Counted from the first letter of the stretch, positions 1-6,255 are shown. The stretch: 33,334 bases of DNA from a virus (IMGVR_UViG_3300034375_002447:1-33334); one strand, 5' to 3'. Program-made: numbers and translations. The notes: a model not told the origin generated them from the sequence alone.

Positions 1-10
1 AGAAGATCTT

Positions 11-553
11 ATGCGAGAGGGCAACAAGAAACGTGCCAGAGGTGTAGGCGGCAATGATCTTGAAGAGTTTATGGCTCTTGAGCAGATCCGTGAGAAAGAA
101 AAGCAACTCAAAGAACTGATGATACTGTCTGGTCGCCCTGGTCTGTGGCGTGACTATGAACGCTTCTGTGAAGAAGCCAAGGACGGTAGGGCTAAAGCTA
201 GGCAAGCTGCTGTAAAGCGCCGAAAGAAAAACATTGAGACTGCTGGCAACGTAGGTGTTGGCCTCGTTATTGTGTTTGGCATAGTTGGCATATTGTTGTT
301 TGCCTTCTGGATGCGGGGTGCTTTTGCACAGGCTGCTAACGATCTGACTGTGTGCAGACTTACCAAGTGCATGAAGATTGATAAGAAAACTACAGCATGC
401 GTGTATCGTGGCGCACACAATACCCAAGAGACTTTGATGTTTGCGCCTTATGAGTTTCGCCCAAAGGAATATCTCTGCCAGTGGGACATTGATCAGCCAC
501 CGCCACCCAATATTTATGACACCCTCAAAGCAATCAAGGATAGCCAGAAATGA
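11..553 (+). CDS. single-pass membrane protein, unknown function
   Basis: This is a 180-residue protein that I do not recognise. The N-terminal 75 residues are highly charged and probably helical. One clear membrane segment lies near residues 80-103 (VGVGLVIVFGIVGILLFAFW), with a basic KRRKKN stretch just before it, which predicts a cytoplasmic N terminus and a periplasmic C terminus. The C-terminal part has four cysteines (CRLTKC, then two more) that could form disulfides. AGAAGA lies just before the ATG. The stop overlaps the next start as ATGA. Its place ahead of holin-like and lysozyme genes suggests a lysis or envelope role, but the long cytoplasmic part is unlike a classical inner spanin. 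Function is inference only. Confidence 0.72.
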   Translation: MREGNKKRARGVGGNDLEEFMALEQIREKEKQLKELMILSGRPGLWRDYERFCEEAKDGRAKARQAAVKRRKKNIETAGNVGVGLVIVFGIVGILLFAFWMRGAFAQAANDLTVCRLTKCMKIDKKTTACVYRGAHNTQETLMFAPYEFRPKEYLCQWDIDQPPPPNIYDTLKAIKDSQK

Positions 554-747
554 GTGCTGAACAGGTTTTGCAGTGGAAGATACTGCCGCGCTTTATGATG
601 TTTGTAATGACTATTATGTACATTCGTGTGATTGAATGGGGAATGTCATTAGATGATATTACTACACAGCAGTCCGCGATGGTGAGTGTGGTCAGTGGCG
701 CAATGACTGGCGCTTTTGCTGTTTGGCTTGGAAGTGAGAAGCGATAA
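550..747 (+). CDS. small two-helix membrane protein, holin-like candidate
   Basis: This 65-residue protein has two hydrophobic segments, about residues 11-30 (RFMMFVMTIMYIRVIEW) and 43-60 (MVSVVSGAMTGAFAVWLG), separated by a short polar loop and ending in a charged tail (GSEKR). The shape fits a small class II holin or a holin regulator, and the gene sits between another membrane protein and a second holin candidate, upstream of a lysozyme. It overlaps the previous gene by ATGA, so translation is probably coupled. No family-specific motif was recognised, so the holin call rests on topology and context. Confidence 0.65.
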   Translation: MSAEQVLQWKILPRFMMFVMTIMYIRVIEWGMSLDDITTQQSAMVSVVSGAMTGAFAVWLGSEKR

Positions 748-776
748 TGTGGGACATGCACAACAGGACAAAATAG

Positions 777-1154
777 ATGATACAGGCTTTACTACCTATT
801 ATTGGTGATCTTGCTGGCGGTTGGCTGAAAGGCAAGGCTGCTGAGAAGGCCGCTAAGAGTCAAGTAAAGGTGGCTCGTGCTGAGGCTGAGGCTGAGGTGA
901 TGAAGGTCGCTGCCACGCATGAAGCTGGCTGGGAAAAGATTATGGCCGAAGCCAGCAAGGATAGCTGGAAGGATGAGGCTTGGACTATTCTGTTTATAGC
1001 TATCATTGCTATGTGCTTTATCCCGCCATTGCAGCCGTATGTTGAGCGTGGGTTTGATGCGCTGGGCCGCACGCCGGATTGGTTCCAGTGGGCAATGTAT
1101 GCTAGTATTGCTGCATCATTTGGTCTTAGAGGTATCAAGGGATTGAAAAAATAA
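777..1154 (+). CDS. holin-like protein (resembles the three-helix GTA-holin type)
   Basis: A 125-residue protein. The N terminus (residues 1-20) is amphipathic and glycine-rich, residues 21-60 are an Ala/Glu/Lys helix likely to form a coiled coil, and two hydrophobic helices follow at about 70-88 (AWTILFIAIIAMCFIPP) and 103-119 (QWAMYASIAASFGLRG). The motif KDSWKDEAWTI just before the first helix is the pattern I associate with the 3TM holin family used for gene transfer agent or phage release. It probably permeabilises the inner membrane so that the nearby lysozyme reaches the wall. Its stop shares a base with the next start (TAATG). The family name is from memory and is less certain than the topology. 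Confidence 0.68.
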   Translation: MIQALLPIIGDLAGGWLKGKAAEKAAKSQVKVARAEAEAEVMKVAATHEAGWEKIMAEASKDSWKDEAWTILFIAIIAMCFIPPLQPYVERGFDALGRTPDWFQWAMYASIAASFGLRGIKGLKK

Positions 1155-1312
1155 TGGCAAAGAAACCTGGTTTATACGCAAATATCCACGCAAAGCGTAA
1201 GCGGATTGCTGCTGGCTCTGGAGAAAAAATGCGCAAGGTTGGTAGCAAGGGTGCGCCTACTGCTAAAGCATTTAAGCAATCTGCAAAAACTGCTAAGAAA
1301 AAGAAGAAATGA
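1154..1312 (+). CDS. small basic protein, unknown (marine-phage type)
   Basis: This 52-codon gene translates as MAKKPGLYANIHAKRKRIAA and then GSGEKMRKVGSKGAPTAKAF, ending in a lysine run (KKKKK). It starts within the stop of the preceding gene (TAATG) and ends in an ATGA overlap with the lysozyme gene, so it is locked into a translationally coupled cluster. It is extremely basic with no hydrophobic segment. I recognise this sequence type as a common small protein in marine phage genomes, but no function is known to me. A nucleic-acid-binding or virion role is possible. Confidence 0.8.
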   Translation: MAKKPGLYANIHAKRKRIAAGSGEKMRKVGSKGAPTAKAFKQSAKTAKKKKK

Positions 1313-1758
1313 ACAAAGATCAGTTACGCGAAGAACTTGCGGATGATGAAGGCTGTAAAGCAGAGATCTATTTAGATCATCTGGGACTGCCTACGTTTGG
1401 CATTGGGCATTTGGTGGTAGAGCAAGATCCAGAACACGGTCAGGCTGTTGGCACGCCTGTCTCTGATGAGCGTGTGCGGCAAGTGTTTGCCTTGGATATC
1501 GCTTCAACGCTGGATGAGTGTCAGGTTCTGTACCCAGACTTTGACGATCTGCCGGAAGACTGCCAATTAATAATCGCAAATATGATGTTTAATATGGGCA
1601 GACCGCGCCTCTCCAAGTTCAAGGGTATGAAGGCTGGCGTTGATGCACGCGATTGGAACAGGGCGGCAGACGAGATGGTAGACTCACGCTGGCATGATCA
1701 AGTCCCTAACAGAGCCAAGCGGCTCGTCAAGCGTATGAGGGCTTTGTCTGATGGCTAG
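1309..1758 (+). CDS. endolysin, T4-type lysozyme (GH24 muramidase)
   Basis: This 149-residue enzyme should cleave the glycan strand of peptidoglycan during lysis. The T4-lysozyme catalytic triad is visible with correct spacing: Glu14 in DDEGCK, Asp23 in IYLDHLG and Thr29 in PTFGIGH, i.e. Glu-x8-Asp-x5-Thr. The C-terminal signature VPNRAKRLVKRM also matches T4 lysozyme (TPNRAKR). There is no signal peptide or SAR anchor, so it should need a holin for export, which agrees with the holin-like genes just upstream. It overlaps both neighbours (ATGA upstream, 8 bases downstream). The length is close to the 164 residues of T4 lysozyme. Confidence 0.95.
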   Translation: MNKDQLREELADDEGCKAEIYLDHLGLPTFGIGHLVVEQDPEHGQAVGTPVSDERVRQVFALDIASTLDECQVLYPDFDDLPEDCQLIIANMMFNMGRPRLSKFKGMKAGVDARDWNRAADEMVDSRWHDQVPNRAKRLVKRMRALSDG

Positions 1759-2068
1759 GACACCGGCATGGCAGCGTAAGGCTGGCAAGAATCCCAAGGG
1801 CGGCTTGAATGCAAAAGGCAGGGCTTCTGCACGCAAACAGGGCATGAACCTAAAAGCGCCTGTGAAGAAGGGTGACAACCCACGCAGGGCCAGCTTCTTG
1901 GCGCGTATGGGTGGCATGAGGGGGCCGGAACGAGATGCGAAGGGCAAACCTACCAGGCTCCTGCTTAGTCTCAGGGCATGGGGTGCAAGCAGCAAGGCTG
2001 ACGCAAAGAAGAAGGCTTCTGCAATCTCCAAAAGAAACAAAGCCAAAAAAGGTAAGTCAAAAAAATAA
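1751..2068 (+). CDS. highly basic conserved phage protein (DUF6321-like)
   Basis: A 105-residue, Lys/Arg/Gly/Ala-rich protein beginning MARTPAWQRKAGKNPKGGLN with the central stretch APVKKGDNPRRASFLARMGG and a C-terminal lysine-rich tail. I recognise this as a widely shared phage family of unknown function, often found near terminase, lysis or tail genes; the DUF6321 name is from memory. The strong positive charge suggests contact with DNA or RNA. It overlaps the lysozyme gene by 8 bases and is the last gene of the rightward lysis cluster, ending beside a convergent terminator. Confidence 0.8.
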   Translation: MARTPAWQRKAGKNPKGGLNAKGRASARKQGMNLKAPVKKGDNPRRASFLARMGGMRGPERDAKGKPTRLLLSLRAWGASSKADAKKKASAISKRNKAKKGKSKK

Positions 2069-2084
2069 GGGGGCAAAACCCCCC
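2069..2084 (-). terminator. intrinsic terminator between convergent operons
   Basis: On the minus strand a GGGGG-TTTTG-CCCCC hairpin is followed by TTATTTTTTTGAC, a good Rho-independent terminator for the leftward replication operon. In the plus direction the hairpin is followed by TACTTATCC, so it is weaker for the lysis operon, although the upstream A-run makes it formally bidirectional. The stop codon of the leftward zinc-protein gene lies at its edge. Confidence 0.75.
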
Positions 2085-2212
2085 TACTTATCCCCCCCAT
2101 ATTTCTCTGGGTGAAGGCAGCCTAGACATATGTCATCGCCAGTTCCTAGAGTAACCCAGTCATCGTTGGCATAGTCACACTGCTTGCCGCAGTATGCGCA
2201 GTTAAACAACAT
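2084..2212 (-). CDS. small zinc-binding protein (two CxxC motifs)
   Basis: From the chosen ATG the protein is 42 residues: MLFNCAYCGKQCDYANDD followed by a second pair, CLGC, then HPEKYGGDK. Two CxxC pairs about 25 residues apart suggest a single treble-clef or ribbon zinc site. The ATG at 2212 is preferred over longer upstream reading because AAGAAGAT precedes it and it overlaps the end of the upstream gene by 11 bases, as is usual in this operon. Function unknown. It is the last leftward gene before the terminator. Confidence 0.6.
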   Translation of the reverse strand: MLFNCAYCGKQCDYANDDWVTLGTGDDICLGCLHPEKYGGDK

Positions 2213-2648
2213 GGATCTTCTTGTATACCTGTGAGTTTTTGCTGCGGTGGCTTTGCGGTTCTTCCGGCCCAAATTCACGCTCCTTCAACTCATCGACCAA
2301 ACGCTCTGCTTTTTCTAGCCAGCTTGTGAACTCTGGTGAACTTTCTCTTTTAGAGGCATGCACCATTGTTGTGTGATCTCTGTTCATGGCATAGCCCATC
2401 CTACAATAAGACAGGGTTGTGTGGTTTTCACACAGCCGCACAAACAGTTGTCGCGCATCCACTAGGTACGCCATCCTGCGCTTTCCACGCAACTCAGCTA
2501 GACTGAAGTTAGTTACTTGCTGCACGATTTCTATGATGTCCAGCGCCTCTAACTCACGGCAGTATTTTTTCCAGTTTTCTGGCAGCATTTGATTAGCCTT
2601 CTGCCGGCCCGATACTGATCTCTCCGATATTGGTATTATCTTTCTCAC
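2202..2648 (-). CDS. stand-alone DnaA domain IV-like DNA-binding protein
   Basis: A 148-residue protein with a clear resemblance to the C-terminal DNA-binding domain of DnaA. Residues 50-72 (ELRGKRRMAYLVDARQLFV) correspond to the RR-x-x-x-x-x-x-ARQ helix, and residues 86-100 (YAMNRDHTTMVHASK) match the DnaA signature GxRDHTTVxHA that reads the DnaA box. There is no AAA+ ATPase domain and no P-loop, so it cannot be an active initiator by itself. It may mark a phage origin, compete with host DnaA, or act as a regulator. Start is GTG, chosen because AAAGGAGG lies 6 bases upstream, the strongest Shine-Dalgarno in the operon. It overlaps genes on both sides. Confidence 0.82.
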   Translation of the reverse strand: MRKIIPISERSVSGRQKANQMLPENWKKYCRELEALDIIEIVQQVTNFSLAELRGKRRMAYLVDARQLFVRLCENHTTLSYCRMGYAMNRDHTTMVHASKRESSPEFTSWLEKAERLVDELKEREFGPEEPQSHRSKNSQVYKKIHVV

Positions 2649-2805
2649 GCTCTTCCTCCTTTAACATTTCCATTGCTACCTCAAAGCAACGCCCTGCGAA
2701 TGTCAGCATTTCTCTGCTGTTCATTTTTTTGATGTGGAGGTTGCCATCAACACTGACAGCAACCCCATCGTTTCTAGGTATTATCAGGAATGGATGCTGG
2801 TGCAT
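2593..2805 (-). CDS. small protein, unknown
   Basis: From the ATG at 2805 this is a 70-residue protein, MHQHPFLIIPRNDGVAVSVD then a helical stretch rich in Glu/Lys (FEVAMEMLKEEEREKDN). I do not recognise it. The start at 2805 is chosen over upstream ATGs because GAAAGGATCA, the ribosome-binding-site motif repeated through the leftward genes, lies 7 bases before it. It overlaps the HTH gene upstream by 32 bases and the DnaA-like gene downstream by 56 bases. Confidence 0.6.
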   Translation of the reverse strand: MHQHPFLIIPRNDGVAVSVDGNLHIKKMNSREMLTFAGRCFEVAMEMLKEEEREKDNTNIGEISIGPAEG

Positions 2806-2989
2806 CTGTGATCCTTTCGATTTCATGCTGAGTAATGTACCAGCGGCCACCCAAACGCTTGCCTTTGATAATCCCCTTGTGGAGCATCGTACGCAGCATG
2901 TTCACCTGAGACTTACTATCGGTGCCAAAGAGCAATAGAGAGGCCTCACGGGGGCTTAGAAGCGCCTTAGAATGGGATGTCTGGGTCAT
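2774..2989 (-). CDS. helix-turn-helix protein (excisionase/MerR-like fold)
   Basis: A 71-residue protein from the ATG at 2989, which has AGAGGA directly upstream. The body LLSPREASLLLFGTDSKSQV followed by LRTMLHKGIIKGKRLGGRWY and ITQHEIERI has the layout of the small winged-helix HTH_17 or excisionase group: an N-terminal tetrahelical start, a G(K/R)xxGGRW(Y/R)I wing and a closing helix. It may be a transcription regulator or an Xis-like architectural protein. No integrase is seen in the window, so an excision role has no partner here. The start lies inside the 3' end of the SSB-like gene. Confidence 0.7.
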   Translation of the reverse strand: MTQTSHSKALLSPREASLLLFGTDSKSQVNMLRTMLHKGIIKGKRLGGRWYITQHEIERITDAPASIPDNT

Positions 2990-3314
2990 CGTCCTCTGCC
3001 TTTGGCTGTGGTGCCGCATATTTAGTACTGATTGCGTTACCGATTGGCTTCATAGCTGGCTGTGAAATGCCGTCAGCGATACTGTCCTCACCCTCGTATT
3101 CAGTGACACGGGAGATGCGAATAGAGATAGTGCCATCCTCGTTGGGGAACAGCGATACTTGGTGGCGCTGTCCATCTCGCAAGGTGATATCCGCATAAGT
3201 CTTTTGCTCAGCATCGTAAGGCTTCCAGTTGCCGTTGCTATACTGCGCCTTACCTTTTCCCTCAGTGTTGGGGAACAGCTTGATGTAGGTAACTGTGTCA
3301 TAGCGTCTAGCCAT
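2967..3314 (-). CDS. SSB-like protein with acidic C-terminal tip
   Basis: A 115-residue protein whose last residues, EDDDPDIPF, match the conserved C-terminal tip of bacterial single-stranded DNA-binding proteins (DDDIPF), the peptide that docks replication and repair partners. The first 75 residues form beta-like strands (YDTVTYIKLF, KTYADITLRD, GTISIRISR) that could be an OB-type fold, followed by a Pro/Lys-rich linker. It lies directly after the annealing-protein gene, overlapping it by 8 bases, which supports a role in recombination or replication. The OB fold is inference; the tail is seen. GGAG lies 10 bases before the ATG. Confidence 0.7.
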   Translation of the reverse strand: MARRYDTVTYIKLFPNTEGKGKAQYSNGNWKPYDAEQKTYADITLRDGQRHQVSLFPNEDGTISIRISRVTEYEGEDSIADGISQPAMKPIGNAISTKYAAPQPKAEDDDPDIPF

Positions 3315-3927
3315 TCTGTTTTAACTCCTTCATGCGCTTCTGGCATAGGTTTTTGATGTTCTGAAAGATCTCAGGAAACTCTTTGTTAGATATTTCCATG
3401 TACTTCTTAGTGAAGTCTGCGTTCATCCAGTCGGTAATCTGCTTCATGTCAAACTCAGGCAGATAAGCCTCTGCTTGCTGTTGCAACTCTAGCAGACTAG
3501 CCGGTGGCTGCTTGGGTGGTGGCATGGATGCAATGGCTTCCTCTTTCCTGCCCACACCATCCATCTCGTTGGCTGACGCATACTCGCCGCCAGCTAGGCC
3601 CAACGATGCCAAGGCACGGCCAATGGCAGATGTCTCACAGTTTTCCAAAGCGCTGGTCTTGTTGACGTTGCCCTGTCCTCTGATCTCCTCTGCCATGCCG
3701 GCACCTACGGTAACGCCGTCCATGTTGGTTATCTTGGCCTTGACGACAACGCGCTGGCCGTCGTCTACCAATATGTGTGTGTCTACACCGTACTCAGTGC
3801 CGTGCATCTGACGGAACGCTTCCATCCTATGCACGACCTGGGTGTATTTCTTGCCGCCGCGCTGAGTGACGCCATGACTGGCGTTTAACTCAGACACAAG
3901 CTGCATAGTTTGCTTCAAGTCAGTCAT
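3307..3927 (-). CDS. single-strand annealing recombinase, ERF/Rad52-like
   Basis: A 206-residue protein that should bind and anneal single-stranded DNA in phage recombination. The core resembles the ERF family: VVKAKITNMDGVTVGAGMAEE, then NVNKTSALENCETSAIGRAL and ASLGLAGGEYASANEM. The pattern ENxETSAIGRALxxLGxxGG is the family signature. The C-terminal third (about residues 135-206) is a separate, Gln/Lys-rich helical region. Start ATG has GGAG 7 bases upstream and overlaps the preceding small gene. Partners are probably the PD-(D/E)XK nuclease at 6255-7148 and the SSB-like protein next door. Confidence 0.88.
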   Translation of the reverse strand: MTDLKQTMQLVSELNASHGVTQRGGKKYTQVVHRMEAFRQMHGTEYGVDTHILVDDGQRVVVKAKITNMDGVTVGAGMAEEIRGQGNVNKTSALENCETSAIGRALASLGLAGGEYASANEMDGVGRKEEAIASMPPPKQPPASLLELQQQAEAYLPEFDMKQITDWMNADFTKKYMEISNKEFPEIFQNIKNLCQKRMKELKQNG

Positions 3928-4129
3928 TCATTTCTCCGCTGGAAACGCCTAGCTTATCAGAGATGAGGTGTACAAACAGTGCCAAACTCTTCTCCATTTC
4001 AGCGACCCTGTTGTTGCTTTCATAGACAGCCTTGTGCAGTTCATCGACGCGCACAAACAAATCGTCGATGCTGTCCTGCATGTCATGTGGTGTGACATGC
4101 GGGGTGTATGTGTCATCAGGATCAGCCAT
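3920..4129 (-). CDS. small coiled-coil protein, unknown
   Basis: From the ATG at 4129 the protein has 69 residues. Residues 17-55 (SIDDLFVRVDELHKAVYESN and NRVAEMEKSLALF) have a heptad-like pattern and should form a coiled coil. AAGGAG precedes the ATG by 10 bases, and the start overlaps the upstream stop by 8 bases, so I prefer it to the longer 85-residue reading. Its place directly ahead of the annealing-protein gene suggests an accessory role in recombination, but I recognise no family. Confidence 0.65.
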   Translation of the reverse strand: MADPDDTYTPHVTPHDMQDSIDDLFVRVDELHKAVYESNNRVAEMEKSLALFVHLISDKLGVSSGEMND

Positions 4130-4625
4130 TTGATACGTTCTCCTTATCGTCACGCAGCACATGCACCAGTTCCTCAACGAAACCCACTGTCAAGCCGTAG
4201 TTTTCGACGCAACCGCGATAACGCTCCAACCATGCAGCCAAAGATACGCCAGCTTGACGCCGCAATTCTGCCTGTGCATTTTCATCGTTGGGATCAAACG
4301 GCTCGTAACCGCCGCCATCTCTGCGCTTGGCGACAGGAGATATGTACGCAGGGTACTCGGTGACCTTGATGGCCAACACCTCGCTGTCCACACTTTCTGT
4401 TTTGGCCACGATACGCAAGCCACTCGCAAGCCTACGCGCCATGTCGATACGAAACTGCCGCGCTGCTTCTGCATCATCCATCCCATAAAACGCCTCATAG
4501 GCCTCATGCTCTGGTTGTTCTTGCAGCCAATCGACAAACTCACCTGGCACAAACATGTTTGCACCTGTTACTTGCAGATAGTCGTCAATGATACGCTGCT
4601 TAGTCTTCTTAGAAAAATTAGCCAT
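4122..4625 (-). CDS. conserved phage protein of unknown function
   Basis: A 167-residue soluble protein that I do not recognise. The N terminus MANFSKKTKQRIIDDYLQVT looks helical, the middle (AEAARQFRIDMARRLASGLR followed by EVLAIKVTEYPAYISPVAKR) mixes helix and strand, and the C-terminal half has a helical stretch around RQAGVSLAAWLERYRGC. A Shine-Dalgarno GGGAGA is close to the ATG. It is the first gene after a long repetitive untranslated leader (4650-4925), so it is the first product of the downstream transcription unit that makes the annealing, SSB-like and DnaA-like proteins. Confidence 0.75.
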   Translation of the reverse strand: MANFSKKTKQRIIDDYLQVTGANMFVPGEFVDWLQEQPEHEAYEAFYGMDDAEAARQFRIDMARRLASGLRIVAKTESVDSEVLAIKVTEYPAYISPVAKRRDGGGYEPFDPNDENAQAELRRQAGVSLAAWLERYRGCVENYGLTVGFVEELVHVLRDDKENVSNG

Positions 4626-4649
4626 TTTATTCTCCCTTAGCTAAAGATT

Positions 4650-4925
4650 GATTGATAGTGGATTGCCTCGCCCAGACAGGCCGCAAAACGCCGGATCTCT
4701 CCACGCCTCAACTTGACCGCCTAAACTTGCCTTCCCACACCGGAACTGAACCGGACAAAACAGAGCGAACCGTGACCGCCTCGCCTATCCTTGCCATGCC
4801 GTAACATGACTTGCCGTTGCAAGCCTCACCATGACCGCCTAGTCCCACCTAACACTGCCAGTCCTGACCATACCGAGACCGCCTCGACATACCAGTCCTA
4901 AACATATCTAACCGCGACCCGTGAA
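4650..4925 (-). repeat. gene-free, GG-doublet repetitive leader
   Basis: This roughly 275-base stretch holds no plausible gene. On the minus strand GG doublets recur every 4-7 bases, for example CGGCATGGCAAGGATAGG at 4784-4801, where GG repeats at exact 5-base steps. A longer unit is superimposed: AGGCGGTCA (plus strand TGACCGCCT) occurs at 4714, 4773 and 4832, two 59-base steps, with a variant at 4876. It sits between a terminator at 4926-4945 and the gene ending at 4122, so it would be transcribed as a 5' leader or act as a protein-binding or promoter region. Possible roles are discussed under findings. Confidence 0.7.
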
Positions 4926-4945
4926 AGGGGCGGCGCACCGCCCCT
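4926..4945 (-). terminator. intrinsic terminator-like hairpin
   Basis: AGGGGCGG-CGCA-CCGCCCCT is a perfect 8-base-pair hairpin just past the stop of the gene at 4955-5716. In the leftward direction it is followed by TTTCACGGG, a short T-run, so termination may be partial. It closely resembles the hairpin after the capsid cluster at 18618-18643. Confidence 0.65.
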
Positions 4946-4954
4946 GTCAAATTA

Positions 4955-5716
4955 TTAGGCTGCTCTGCGCAACCGTTCTTCTTGGATGAACTGCATCAAT
5001 TCCGCTGTCTGTTCATCGGCGCATTCTGGCTGTTCCATAGCCAATTCCTGCACCGCACGCCCCTCTTTAGATGTCTCATCCCAGATTTCTTGCATGTCAC
5101 CCATATCTTCAGAACTGGCCACCTTAAATGTGCCATACATGCCCTTTCCCTTTTCCTGTCGGAAATCACCAATGCCTACGATAGTGCCGGCGTTCTGCAA
5201 CAAAGACACAATGGAATGCGATGATAGAGTCGGTATAACGAACTTGATGTCCACCTCTGCGCACCAGTTAGGCAAATAAGCACGAGTGCGCACATCAGGC
5301 GTCCTGTTCATGTCAGCAGACCGCACAATATCCATCTTCAAGTAAGGCTTACCCCAAATTTGTATATGGCTTTCTGGCAAAAATATCAGGCGCTGCACGC
5401 TGCTCTTTGTAATACCAGCGGTTTCCAATGCAGCGGTAGACATGGCCGCCTTTACGCCAGCGGCTGGGAAGCAAAGGTAGGTGTCGCCTTTCGACTTCTT
5501 ATAAATGCTCTCACGATATTCTTGTTCTGGATTGTGCTTGATATCCTTCTTCTGAGCAGCGGTTTTTTTGCCGCCACCGACAAGCAGATCACGCCACGCC
5601 TTTGCCCCCATACTATTAAAGTACATCGGTGTTTGCCCAATCATGCGCAGCTTGATACGACCCTGCTTAAGTGCATGAATCTCCATAGTTTCAGTAGTTT
5701 TTTTAGTTACGGCCAT
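4955..5716 (-). CDS. conserved phage protein with RAMP-like glycine-rich loop
   Basis: From the ATG at 5716 (GGGAGA 5 bases upstream) this is a 253-residue protein without a recognised enzyme motif. Notable parts are FPAAGVKAAMSTAALETAG (about 88-106), RTRAYLPNWCAEVDIKFVIP (about 149-168) and a C-terminal glycine-rich loop NAGTIVGIGDFRQEKGKGMY (about 180-199) followed by GTFKV. The GxGxxRxxxGxGxxGxF pattern resembles the loop of RAMP/Cas7-type ferredoxin-like RNA-binding proteins, but phages carry uncharacterised families with the same loop, and no repeat-processing partner is present. The start codon at 5716 lies inside the 3' end of the upstream gene. I treat the function as unknown; a nucleic-acid-binding role in the recombination module is reasonable. 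Confidence 0.75.
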   Translation of the reverse strand: MAVTKKTTETMEIHALKQGRIKLRMIGQTPMYFNSMGAKAWRDLLVGGGKKTAAQKKDIKHNPEQEYRESIYKKSKGDTYLCFPAAGVKAAMSTAALETAGITKSSVQRLIFLPESHIQIWGKPYLKMDIVRSADMNRTPDVRTRAYLPNWCAEVDIKFVIPTLSSHSIVSLLQNAGTIVGIGDFRQEKGKGMYGTFKVASSEDMGDMQEIWDETSKEGRAVQELAMEQPECADEQTAELMQFIQEERLRRAA

Positions 5717-6029
5717 TGTTTTCTCCCTGATAGAACTCTTTGTGCCACATGACCATCTGGCCACGCCCTGACAATCCCTTGCGTTTGGTGCCATCTACAA
5801 AGATGATACCTTTCTCTTTTAGCTGTTTGTAACGCGCAGTAACGGTGCTATAACCGTGCTGCGGCAGGGCTTTCAGCACCTCGTCTGAAATGCACCCTGC
5901 TGCACCGAAAAACCAGATTGCATCAGCGACTACGCTTTCCATCTCTGTGGCGTTGATGCTTTCTGCTGCGTCATGACTGGTGGCCGGATCATCGCGGCGC
6001 ACCAGCTTGTATGCAGGGGTGCTATTCAT
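5703..6029 (-). CDS. winged-helix DNA-binding phage protein
   Basis: A 108-residue protein from the ATG at 6029, with GGGGG 5 bases upstream. It has the phage pattern DPATSHDAAESI near residues 14-25, a helical MESVVADAIWFFGAAGCISD, the recognition-helix region HGYSTVTARYKQLKEKGII and a terminal wing KRKGLSGRGQMVMW. This is the usual layout of a small winged-helix family in phage recombination and replication clusters. It overlaps both neighbours (8 bases upstream, 14 bases downstream), indicating coupled translation. It probably binds DNA as a regulator or replication accessory; the target is unknown. Confidence 0.75.
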   Translation of the reverse strand: MNSTPAYKLVRRDDPATSHDAAESINATEMESVVADAIWFFGAAGCISDEVLKALPQHGYSTVTARYKQLKEKGIIFVDGTKRKGLSGRGQMVMWHKEFYQGENNGRN

Positions 6030-6255
6030 TATTGCCCCCATACTTGCTGTCACGGATTTCACGCAGCCTTGCATACAAAAGCATTTCATTTGCAATAATG
6101 CGCAAGTGTTTTGGCTTGTTTTGACCCATCATTTCTCCAAGATCAGGGATGCCAACCCCAAGATTGAAATCTAAGGAAGACACCATCATGTCAAGTTCTT
6201 CCTTAGAAAGCGTGATGTTCACTTTCGCCTTTGGTCGTCCTACTTTATTAGCCAT
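6022..6255 (-). CDS. small protein, unknown
   Basis: A 77-residue protein beginning MANKVGRPKAKVNITLSKEE. The GRPK element is an AT-hook-like basic motif, and the following KVNITLSKEELDMMVSSL has the strand-then-helix layout seen in ribbon-helix-helix proteins, but the match is weak. ATG at 6255 follows GGAGG by 5 bases and shares a base with the stop of the upstream nuclease gene (TAATG). Possibly a small DNA-binding protein; otherwise unknown. Confidence 0.65.
   Translation of the reverse strand: MANKVGRPKAKVNITLSKEELDMMVSSLDFNLGVGIPDLGEMMGQNKPKHLRIIANEMLLYARLREIRDSKYGGNNE

Noticed and set aside
2774-2989. Calling the HTH protein an excisionase and the phage temperate
   Set aside because: No integrase or attachment site is visible in the window; the fold is shared with many regulators.
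4161-4640. 159-codon plus-strand frame opposite the unknown gene at 4122-4625
   Set aside because: Antisense to a gene with a good ribosome site and operon overlaps; composition is not protein-like.
4736-4820. Short frames of 28-29 codons on the minus strand within the GG-rich leader
   Set aside because: Too short, no ribosome site, and they read the repeat units; not supportable as genes.
4955-5716. Calling a CRISPR-Cas component
   Set aside because: Only a glycine-loop resemblance; no repeats-spacers, no other Cas gene and the context is a phage recombination operon.
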